Assembly (NCBI RefSeq): GCF_000820165.1
Contig: NZ_CDDD01000011.1
Coordinates: forward strand, 1 to 37,520
Length of the DNA: 37,520 nt
Origin: Aeromonas taiwanensis
Lineage (GTDB): Bacteria; Pseudomonadota; Gammaproteobacteria; Enterobacterales; Aeromonadaceae
Direction of reading: 5' to 3'
In this document: positions 27,587-34,898 of the stretch, piece after piece
Position numbering within the stretch: the stretch's first letter is position 1
Layout: each line of letters starts with the position of its first letter
Position numbers and translations under genes: made by a program
The notes under the pieces: model-generated
What the model was told of the DNA's origin: nothing
Databases searched by the model: none
What the model saw: only the letters and a program-made list of their open reading frames with translations

Positions 27587-29524
27587 ATGCCGCTTTTGCT
27601 GCGGGATACGCCTTTGACCATCCAGACCCTGTTCACGCCAGACGGCCCTCTGGCCAGCCACATCGAAGGCTTCAAGGCCCGTGCGCCGCAACTGGAGATG
27701 GCCGAGGCGGTGGCGCGCGCCATCAAGAGTGCCGGCCGATTGCTGGTGGAGGCCGGTACAGGTACTGGCAAGACCTATGCCTATCTGGTGCCGGCCTTGG
27801 CGTCCGGCAAGCGGGTGGTGATCAGCACCGGCTCCAAGAACCTGCAGGAGCAGCTCTTTTACCGGGATCTGCCCACCATCGCAGGGGCCCTCGACTACAC
27901 GCCGCCGGTGGCCCTGCTCAAGGGGCGCAGCAACTATCTTTGCATCGAGCGGATGAACCGCCTCCTGAGCGAATCCCACCTGCAAAAGCCGGATATCCTG
28001 AGCGATCTGGTCAAGGTCAAGTCCTGGTCCACCACCACCGACAACGGCGACGTGGGGGACATTCCGGGCTTGCAGGAGAATGCCGAGATCCTGCCCCACG
28101 TCACCAGCACCAACGAGAACTGCCTGGGACGCGACTGCCCCTATTACGACGACTGCCATCTGGTCATTGCCCGGCGCCGCGCCATGGATGCCCAGGTGGT
28201 GGTGATCAACCATCATCTCTTCTTCGCCGACATGGCGGTCAAGGACACCGGCTTTGGCGAGCTGGTGCCCGAGGCGCAGGTCTATGTGTTCGACGAGGCA
28301 CACCAGCTGCCCGAAATCGCCAGCAACTACTTCGGCAAGTCGGTGGGCAGCCGCACCATCCAGGATCTGGCCCAGGACATCCAGCTCGCCTACCGGGCGG
28401 AGGCTCACGACATGGCCCAGCTCGGCAAGGCGGCGGACAGGCTCGCCATTGCCAGTCAGGATCTGCGCCTCGCCTTCGGGGTTGAAGGGGGGCGTGGCAA
28501 CACCCGGGATATGCTGCGCCAACCGCTCTGGGGTCAGGCACTGGCCCGCCTCAACGACGCCCTCGGCCTCTGTTACGAGGTGCTGAAACTGGCGCTCGGG
28601 CGGGGCGAGCAGCTCGACCACTGTTTCGAGCGGATCAGCGAGCTGCGTACTCGGCTGGGGGAGGTGCTGGCCATCAACCAGACCGGCTTCTCCTACTGGT
28701 ATGACTGCTCGCGACTGCACTTCACTCTCAACCTGACGCCGCTCTCGGTGGCGGAGCGCTTTGGCGCCGAGGTGCAGCGTCCCGAGGTGGCCTGGGTCTT
28801 CACCTCCGCGACGCTCACGGTGGACAATCGCTTCGCCCACTTCGTGGCCGAGATGGGGTTGGCCGGCAGCGCCGAGCTGGTTCTCGACAGCCCGTTCGAT
28901 TATGCCGAGCAGGCGCGCCTGTGCGTGCCGCGCTTCCTGCCAGAGCCCAATGCCTTCGGGCGGGGGGAGCAGCTCGCCAACCTGATGATCCCCCTCATCA
29001 ACAAGACGCCGGGGGGCTGTTTCTTCCTCTGCACCAGCCATCAGGTGATGCGCCAGGTGGCCGAGGTGCTGCGCCGGGAGATAGGTCGCACCGTCTTGTT
29101 ACAGGGAGAGGACAACAAGCAGCGCCTGCTCAAGACCTTCGTCGAGAACGGCCGCGCCGTGCTGGTGGCGACCAGCAGCTTCTGGGAGGGGATAGACGTG
29201 CGGGGGGCCGCCTTGTCCTGTGTTATCATCGACAAGCTGCCCTTTGCGAGCCCGGACGATCCGCAGCTCAAGGCGCGGGTGGAGGATTGCAAGCTCAAGG
29301 GGGGGGATCCCTTCGCCGAGCTGCAGCTGCCCAAGGCGGTGATCGCCCTCAAGCAGGGGGTGGGGCGGCTCATTCGTGATCGCAGTGATCACGGTGTGCT
29401 GGTCATCTGTGATCCACGCGTGGTCAACAAACCCTACGGCGCCACCTTCATCAAGAGTCTGCCCGCCATCCCACGGACGCGGGAGCTGGCGACCCTGGGA
29501 GATTTCTTTGGGCCACGGGAGTGA
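27587..29524 (+). CDS. yoaA: ATP-dependent DNA helicase YoaA (DinG/XPD family)
   Basis: A superfamily 2 iron-sulfur helicase, about 636-645 residues. Walker A is EAGTGTGKT (55-63), the DEAH box is at 236-239, and four Cys (119, 179, 184, 190) form the [4Fe-4S] site. Motif VI appears as QGVGRLIRD. YoaA acts with DNA polymerase III chi subunit in repair of replication-blocking damage in E. coli. ATG 27587 lacks a ribosome site; an in-frame TTG at 27614 has GCGGGAT upstream and gives a start closer to E. coli YoaA, so the true start may be TTG. It begins the conserved yoaA-tsaB-slp-fadD-rnd neighbourhood. Confidence 0.93.
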   Translation: MPLLLRDTPLTIQTLFTPDGPLASHIEGFKARAPQLEMAEAVARAIKSAGRLLVEAGTGTGKTYAYLVPALASGKRVVISTGSKNLQEQLFYRDLPTIAGALDYTPPVALLKGRSNYLCIERMNRLLSESHLQKPDILSDLVKVKSWSTTTDNGDVGDIPGLQENAEILPHVTSTNENCLGRDCPYYDDCHLVIARRRAMDAQVVVINHHLFFADMAVKDTGFGELVPEAQVYVFDEAHQLPEIASNYFGKSVGSRTIQDLAQDIQLAYRAEAHDMAQLGKAADRLAIASQDLRLAFGVEGGRGNTRDMLRQPLWGQALARLNDALGLCYEVLKLALGRGEQLDHCFERISELRTRLGEVLAINQTGFSYWYDCSRLHFTLNLTPLSVAERFGAEVQRPEVAWVFTSATLTVDNRFAHFVAEMGLAGSAELVLDSPFDYAEQARLCVPRFLPEPNAFGRGEQLANLMIPLINKTPGGCFFLCTSHQVMRQVAEVLRREIGRTVLLQGEDNKQRLLKTFVENGRAVLVATSSFWEGIDVRGAALSCVIIDKLPFASPDDPQLKARVEDCKLKGGDPFAELQLPKAVIALKQGVGRLIRDRSDHGVLVICDPRVVNKPYGATFIKSLPAIPRTRELATLGDFFGPRE

Positions 29525-29529
29525 GCCCG

Positions 29530-29558
29530 CAGCATCTGAGCGATGCTGAACAATTTTT
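29530..29558 (+). terminator. Possible weak terminator after yoaA
   Basis: CAGCATC-TGAGC-GATGCTG is followed by AACAATTTTT. The T tract is displaced by five bases, so termination may be partial. Confidence 0.4.
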
Positions 29559-29616
29559 ACGGCAGGCCAAGGCCATGCTGACGATTTAACCGATAGATGT
29601 GAAGAGAATAAAAAGA

Positions 29617-30318
29617 ATGGATGAGTTGAAGATCCTGGCCGTTGATACCGCCACCGAAGCCTGCTCTGCCGCCTTGATGGTGGGTGACAAGGTCTTCTCC
29701 CGCTGGGAGGAGGCGCCGCGGGATCACACCCGCAAAATCCTGCCCATGGTTCAGGCTGTGTTGGAGGAAGCCGGTTTATCGTTGGAGCAACTCGATGCCA
29801 TCGCCTTCGGGCGGGGGCCGGGCTCCTTCACCGGGGTGCGGATCGGGATCAGCGTGGCCCAGGGGCTCGCCTTTGGCGCCGGTGTGCCGCTCATCGGCAT
29901 CTCCACCCTGGCGGCCATGGCCCAGGGCGCCCACCGTCTGGATGGGGCCGAGCGGGTGCTGGCGGCCATCGATGCGCGTATGGACGAGGTCTACTTCGGC
30001 CATTACGAGCGAGTCGCGGGGCAGATGCAACTGGTGGGCGAGGAGGTGGTGAGCCACCCCGACGCACTGGTCGAGGCCAGAGGCAAGCAGGCCGGGCGCG
30101 TTACCTGCGTCGGCACCGGGTTTGAGACCTATGGCGAGAGCCTCAAGGGGCTGGCCGATGAGCTGGTGACCAGCCAGGTGCGCTTCCCGGCGGCGGTGGA
30201 CATGCTGCCCCTGGCCCGGGTTGCCTGGTTGGCGGGCGAGGCGGTGCCGGTGGAGCAGGCGACCCCCGTCTATCTGCGCGACAAGGTGACCTGGAAAAAA
30301 CTGCCGGGTCGCGAATAA
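29617..30318 (+). CDS. tsaB: tRNA threonylcarbamoyladenosine biosynthesis protein TsaB
   Basis: TsaB is a non-catalytic ASKHA-fold partner of TsaD in t6A37 tRNA modification. The 233-residue protein shows LAVDTATEACSAAL, FGRGPGSFTGVRIGISVAQGLA and IDARMDEVYFGHY, all family hallmarks. ATG 29617 was chosen; a GTG at 29599 adds six basic residues. Ribosome site is weak. It sits between yoaA and the slp-type gene as in E. coli (yeaZ). Confidence 0.94.
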   Translation: MDELKILAVDTATEACSAALMVGDKVFSRWEEAPRDHTRKILPMVQAVLEEAGLSLEQLDAIAFGRGPGSFTGVRIGISVAQGLAFGAGVPLIGISTLAAMAQGAHRLDGAERVLAAIDARMDEVYFGHYERVAGQMQLVGEEVVSHPDALVEARGKQAGRVTCVGTGFETYGESLKGLADELVTSQVRFPAAVDMLPLARVAWLAGEAVPVEQATPVYLRDKVTWKKLPGRE

Positions 30319-30372
30319 GGTGACCTGCTGCCCGCCCTCCGAGGCGGATGCAGGCGGATCAAGGAGAGGCAA

Positions 30373-30891
30373 ATGATGAAACCCGTGATGGTGCTGGGAT
30401 TGGTGGGGCTGCTGCTGGGTGGCTGCAGCACTGTGCCCGACGAGCTGGCCTATGAGCCGGCGGATCAGCTGGTGGCCTATCAGCCCGCCCTGCAGGGGAT
30501 GGAAGGCAAGCCTGCGCGCTGGAGCGGCGTCATCTCGGCGGTGCACAACGAGCAGGATCAGAGCGTGGTCGAGGTGGTCTATCTGCCCCTCAAGGCCAAC
30601 GGTGTGCCGACCCAGACCGAGCAGAGTCCGGGGCGCTTCCTCGCCATCATGAAGGGCTTTATCGACCCGACCCTCTACGCCAAGGGGCGCAGTCTGACGG
30701 TGCTCGGCACCATCGACAAGCCGGTGGACAGCCAGATAGGGGAGCACAAGTATCGCTTCTCCGTGCTCAAGGTGACCGCCAGCAAGCTGTGGCCGCCGGT
30801 GAAGGAGGTGGAGATCCGCTACGTGGACCCCTACTTCTACGACCCCTTCTATGATCCCTTCTGGCCAAGGCGCCACCACTCCCGCTGGTGA
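30373..30891 (+). CDS. Slp/YeaY family outer-membrane lipoprotein
   Basis: A 172-residue lipoprotein. The lipobox is LLGGC with Cys18, and Ser at +2 predicts outer-membrane sorting. The mature part has RWSGVISAVHNE, VVYLPLKANGVP, GRFLAIMKGFIDP and GRSLTVLGTI, matching the starvation-inducible Slp family, an OB-like fold. The C-terminus is Tyr/Pro-rich (PYFYDPFYDPFWP). AAGGAG precedes two adjacent ATG codons (30373, 30376). The stop overlaps the hydrolase start by one base. E. coli has yeaY at this place. Confidence 0.92.
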   Translation: MMKPVMVLGLVGLLLGGCSTVPDELAYEPADQLVAYQPALQGMEGKPARWSGVISAVHNEQDQSVVEVVYLPLKANGVPTQTEQSPGRFLAIMKGFIDPTLYAKGRSLTVLGTIDKPVDSQIGEHKYRFSVLKVTASKLWPPVKEVEIRYVDPYFYDPFYDPFWPRRHHSRW

Positions 30892-31733
30892 TGATGGAAG
30901 AGCGCGTCATCACCCTGGCGGACGGGCGCCGCGTCGCCTTGCTGGACAACGGTCGGCAGGGCCAACCGCTGCTCGTCGCCCTGCATGGCTGGCTCGACAA
31001 CGGGGCCAGCTTTTTGCCCCTGGCCCCTCATCTTGAGGCATTTCATCTCGTCTGCCTCGATCTGCCGGGCCATGGCCACTCCGATCACAAGCACACTCCC
31101 TATGTCTTCGTCGACTGGCTGGATGATCTCCACCAGATCGTGCAGGCTGCGGGCTGGACCAGGTTCACCTTGCTTGGTCACTCCCTCGGGGCGCTGATCG
31201 CCTCTGCCTATGCCGGGGTCTTCCCCGAGCAGGTGGAGCGACTCATCCTGATGGAGGGGCTCGGGCCCTTGAGCCAGCCTGACGAGGAGGTGCCGGGGCA
31301 GCTTCGCAGGGCCATTCTCAATCGCAGTCGCACCCGCGAGCGTGCCGCCAGCGGGTTTGCCTCTCTTGAGGAGGCGGTGGCGGCCCGTTGCAAGGTGGCA
31401 GACATCAGCCCGGCAGCAGCGCGCCTTATCTGCGAGCGGCAGCTGGAGGCGCGGGCAGGGCGCTGGTACTGGCGCAGCGATCCCCGTCTTCGCGATCTCT
31501 CCCCCCTTCGCATGAGCGAGGGGCAGGCCCAGGCGCTGATCCGGGCCATTGCCTGCCCGGTGCTCTTTATCCGGGGCGAGCAGGGCTTCCCCTGGCTGCT
31601 GGAGCAGTGGCGGCAGCGGGCAGGGGCCTTTGCGCAGATCGAGATGGTGCAGGTGGCGGGAAATCACCATTTCCATATGGAAAATTCGTCAGAAACCGCC
31701 GTTTATATCGAAAAGTTCGGTCAAATCCGGTAG
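30891..31733 (+). CDS. Alpha/beta hydrolase
   Basis: A 280-residue alpha/beta hydrolase. The oxyanion motif HGWLDNG (about 32-38), the nucleophile elbow GHSLG with Ser98, and the catalytic His within GNHHFHMEN (about 257-265) are present. The usual acid after strand 6 is not obvious: the place of GxxD reads RGEQGF, as in serine-hydrolase-like (SERHL-type) proteins, so a Glu or another position may serve. ATG 30891 overlaps the slp stop (TGATG). It is an extra gene relative to the E. coli yeaY-fadD order. An esterase or thioesterase role near fadD is possible but unproven. Confidence 0.88.
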   Translation: MMEERVITLADGRRVALLDNGRQGQPLLVALHGWLDNGASFLPLAPHLEAFHLVCLDLPGHGHSDHKHTPYVFVDWLDDLHQIVQAAGWTRFTLLGHSLGALIASAYAGVFPEQVERLILMEGLGPLSQPDEEVPGQLRRAILNRSRTRERAASGFASLEEAVAARCKVADISPAAARLICERQLEARAGRWYWRSDPRLRDLSPLRMSEGQAQALIRAIACPVLFIRGEQGFPWLLEQWRQRAGAFAQIEMVQVAGNHHFHMENSSETAVYIEKFGQIR

Positions 31734-31893
31734 GATCGCCGGCTTTGAATCATGTCAGGTTTGCTTTCTCCCTCACAGTTCTCGTTGTTAATTTGCTGTT
31801 AATCGATGTTGCCTTATGTAAATATGGGCGACATTAGAACATTAACTTAAAACAATTGATTGAATTGGATGTGACAGGGACGGAGGCAACACA

Positions 31894-33606
31894 GTGAGCG
31901 CACAGGTGCGAGTTATGCAGGAGAAGTTCGTGGAAAAAGTCTGGCTGAAGCGTTATCCAGAAGGGGTGCCCGCCGAGATCAATCCAGACCAATACGGCTC
32001 TCTGGTCGAGATGTTTGAAGAGTCGGTGAGCCAGTTCGCCGATCAGCCCGCCTTCGTCAACATGGGGCAAACCATTACCTATCGCCGGCTGGAAGAGCAG
32101 TCCCGCGCCTTCGCCGCCTATCTGCAAAACGAGCTCAAGCTCGGCAAGGGGGACAGGGTGGCGGTAATGATGCCGAACCTGCTGCAATACCCCATCGCGG
32201 TATTCGGCATCCTGCGGGCCGGCATGACGGTGGTCAACGTCAACCCCCTCTACACCCCGCGCGAGCTGGAACACCAGCTGAAAGACTCCGGCGCCAAGGC
32301 CATCGTCATCGTCTCCAACTTCGCCCATACCCTGGAGAAGGTGGTCTATGAGACCCCGGTCAAGCACGTGATCCTGACCCGGATGGGTGACAACCTGGGG
32401 CTTGCCAAGGGGACCCTTGTCAACTTCGTGGTGAAATACGTCAAGAAGCTGGTGCCCAAGTACAACCTGCCCCACGCCAGCACCATGCGCCAGGCCCTCG
32501 CCAAGGGCCGCTACCTGCAGTACATCAAGCCGGAGATCAGCAACCAGGACATCGCCTTCCTGCAATACACCGGGGGGACCACGGGTCTCTCCAAGGGGGC
32601 CATGCTGACCCATCGCAACATGATCGCCAACGTCGAGCAGTGCCTCGGCGTCTATGGCCCTGTGCTGGAGCGGGGCAAGGAGTTCGTGGTCACGGCCCTG
32701 CCGCTCTACCACGTCTTCGCCCTGACCGTGAACTGCCTGCTGTTCATGCGCCTGGGGGGCTACAACCTGCTCATCAGCAACCCCCGTGACATCCCGGGCT
32801 TCGTCAAAGAGATCAAGAAGTACCCCTTCACCTGCATTACCGGGGTCAACACCCTGTTCAACGCCCTGGTCAACAACGACGAGTTCCAGGAGATGGATTT
32901 TGCCAAGCTCAAGCTCACCATCGGCGGTGGCATGGCGGTGCAACGGGCGGTGGCCGAGCAGTGGAAGGCGCTGACCCGCACCCCGCTGCTGGAAGGCTAT
33001 GGCCTGACCGAATGTTCGCCCCTGGTGAGCGTCTGTCCCTACGATCTGGTGGACTACAACGGTTCCATCGGCCTGCCGGTCTGCTCCACCGAGATCCGCC
33101 TGGTGGATGACGAGGGGAACCTCGTCACCCAGAGTGGTGCTCCGGGTGAGATGCAGGTGCGCGGCCCGCAGGTGATGACCGGTTACTGGCAACGTCCCGA
33201 AGCGACCGCCGAGGTGATGCAGGATGGCTGGCTCTGCACCGGTGACATCGCCGTGTGCGACGAGCAGGGGTTCTTCAAGATCGTCGATCGCAAGAAGGAC
33301 ATGATCCTGGTCTCCGGCTTCAACGTCTACCCGAACGAGATCGAAGACGTGGTCGCGCTCCATCCCAAGGTGCTGGAAGTGGCGGCCGTCGGCGTACCGA
33401 ACACGGTGTCGGGGGAACAGGTGAAGATCTTCGTGGTCAAGAAAGACGCGACGCTGGCGCAAGAAGAGATAATTGCCCACTGCCGTAAACATCTGACTGC
33501 CTATAAGGTGCCGAAACTGGTAGAATTTCGCGACGAACTTCCCAAGACCAATGTGGGCAAGATCCTGCGGCGCGTGCTGCGCGACGAGGAGATTGCCAAG
33601 CAATAA
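31894..33606 (+). CDS. fadD: Long-chain fatty-acid-CoA ligase FadD
   Basis: Activates exogenous fatty acids at the inner membrane with ATP and CoA. The 570-residue protein follows E. coli FadD throughout: [20 protein letters not shown], the P-loop-like [14 protein letters not shown] near 225, [13 protein letters not shown], and the FACS signature [11 protein letters not shown] to NVYPNEIED (about 444-485). The C-terminal Lys is in [10 protein letters not shown]. It starts with GTG 31894, 7 bases after GGAGG. The 160-base upstream gap includes a weak half match to the FadR site at 31750-31760. A terminator follows, before rnd. Confidence 0.96.
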   Translation: MSAQVRVMQEKFVEKVWLKRYPEGVPAEINPDQYGSLVEMFEESVSQFADQPAFVNMGQTITYRRLEEQSRAFAAYLQNELKLGKGDRVAVMMPNLLQYPIAVFGILRAGMTVVNVNPLYTPRELEHQLKDSGAKAIVIVSNFAHTLEKVVYETPVKHVILTRMGDNLGLAKGTLVNFVVKYVKKLVPKYNLPHASTMRQALAKGRYLQYIKPEISNQDIAFLQYTGGTTGLSKGAMLTHRNMIANVEQCLGVYGPVLERGKEFVVTALPLYHVFALTVNCLLFMRLGGYNLLISNPRDIPGFVKEIKKYPFTCITGVNTLFNALVNNDEFQEMDFAKLKLTIGGGMAVQRAVAEQWKALTRTPLLEGYGLTECSPLVSVCPYDLVDYNGSIGLPVCSTEIRLVDDEGNLVTQSGAPGEMQVRGPQVMTGYWQRPEATAEVMQDGWLCTGDIAVCDEQGFFKIVDRKKDMILVSGFNVYPNEIEDVVALHPKVLEVAAVGVPNTVSGEQVKIFVVKKDATLAQEEIIAHCRKHLTAYKVPKLVEFRDELPKTNVGKILRRVLRDEEIAKQ

Positions 33607-33646
33607 CCGGCATGCACTGCTCTGCAGACGAGCGCTGTCGTTATGC

Positions 33647-33673
33647 AAAACCGTGGGGCATCCACGGTTTTTT
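33647..33673 (+). terminator. Terminator of fadD
   Basis: AAAACCGTGG-GGCAT-CCACGGTTTT followed by TT; it lies 31 bases before rnd. Confidence 0.9.
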
Positions 33674-33704
33674 CTTTCTGGGTCCGACCAACGTGCAGGC
33701 AACG

Positions 33705-34817
33705 ATGCAATATCAACTCATTTCACAGCAAGCCGAACTGGATCAGTATCTCGCTTCTCTGGCCGACGTTCCCCTGGCCATCGATACCGAATTCGTTCGC
33801 ACCCGTACCTACTATCCCCAGCTCGGTCTGTTCCAGATCTATGACGGCGAGCGTCTCGCCCTGCTGGATCCCCTGACGCTCGATCTCTCCGCTTTGTGGC
33901 AACGTCTCGGCCGGGCAGGGCAGATCGCCATTTTGCACGCCTCCGGCGAGGATCTGGAGCTTATCCAGCATCAGGCGGGTCATCTGCCAAACCAGATGCA
34001 CGATACCCAGCTGGCGGCAGCCTTCCTGGGCCATGGTGTCTCGGTGGGCTTTGGTGCCCTGGTCAACGAGTTCCTCGGGGTCGAGCTCGAGAAAGATCAG
34101 GCTCGCACCGACTGGCTGGCTCGCCCGCTCACCCCTCGTCAGCTGGAATACGCCGCCGCCGACGTCTTCTATCTGCTGCCCCTCTACGCCAAGGTGATGA
34201 GCAAGCTGCGTGAGAGCGGCAAGTTTGCCTGGTTCGAGCAGGAGTGCCAGAACCACTCCGCCCGCAAGACCCAGGGGAGCGATCCCCGCCAGGCTTATCT
34301 CGAGATCGTCAACGCCTGGCAACTGGGCCGCCGCGAGCTGGCCATCCTGCGCGAGCTGGCCGCCTGGCGCCAGCAAGAGGCGGTGCGCCGGGATCTGGCC
34401 CTCAACTTCGTGGTCAAGGAGCTGCACCTGTTCAAGGTGGCGGAACGCAGGCCCGGGTCGCTGCGGGATCTCAACGAGCTGGGGCTCTCTCCCATCGAGA
34501 TCAAGATCCACGGCAAACGGATGCTGGACATCGTCGCCTCCGCCCAGCAAAGCGACCCAGAGAGCTGGCCAGAGCCCATCCGCCGGTTGGTGGACTTCCC
34601 CCAGTACAAGGCCGAACTCAAGCGCATCAAGGCCATGGTGGAGGAGAAGGCCAAGGCCAGCAACATTCCGCCGGAGCTGGTGGCGAGCAAGAAGATCATC
34701 CACCAGTACTTCACCTGGAGCTGGCGCATGAACGAGGAAGAGCGGGCCCGGGCGGACAAGCCCATGCTGCTGCAAGGCTGGCGCCATGAGCTGGTGGGCC
34801 ACCTGCTGGCGCAGTAA
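33705..34817 (+). CDS. rnd: Ribonuclease D
   Basis: A 3'-5' exoribonuclease for tRNA 3' trimming, 370 residues. The DEDD nuclease sites are AIDTEF (Asp27, Glu29), SGEDLELI (Asp83), and the Tyr/Asp of LEYAAADVFYL (about 150), giving the DEDDy form. One or two HRDC domains cover about 205-370 (ILRELAAWRQQEAVRRD). The start MQYQLISQQAELDQYL at ATG 33705 matches E. coli; the frame is open upstream through the fadD terminator, which is not coding. The ribosome site (GCAGG) is weak. Confidence 0.95.
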   Translation: MQYQLISQQAELDQYLASLADVPLAIDTEFVRTRTYYPQLGLFQIYDGERLALLDPLTLDLSALWQRLGRAGQIAILHASGEDLELIQHQAGHLPNQMHDTQLAAAFLGHGVSVGFGALVNEFLGVELEKDQARTDWLARPLTPRQLEYAAADVFYLLPLYAKVMSKLRESGKFAWFEQECQNHSARKTQGSDPRQAYLEIVNAWQLGRRELAILRELAAWRQQEAVRRDLALNFVVKELHLFKVAERRPGSLRDLNELGLSPIEIKIHGKRMLDIVASAQQSDPESWPEPIRRLVDFPQYKAELKRIKAMVEEKAKASNIPPELVASKKIIHQYFTWSWRMNEEERARADKPMLLQGWRHELVGHLLAQ

Positions 34818-34835
34818 TGGCCCCTCCTTTGTGAT

Positions 34836-34872
34836 GAAAAAAGCCCCGGCAGTCCGTGCTGCCGGGGCTTTT
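34836..34872. terminator. Bidirectional terminator between rnd and the RTX gene
   Basis: AGCCCCGGCAG-TCCGTG-CTGCCGGGGCT, a perfect 11-base stem, has A on the left and TTT on the right, so it serves both convergent genes. Confidence 0.92.
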
Positions 34873-34898
34873 GCTTATTCGGATTGCGTGAGTCGGGT

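Noticed and set aside
31834..33702. 622-codon minus frame opposite fadD
   Set aside because: Antisense shadow of a confidently identified gene; no domain recognised.
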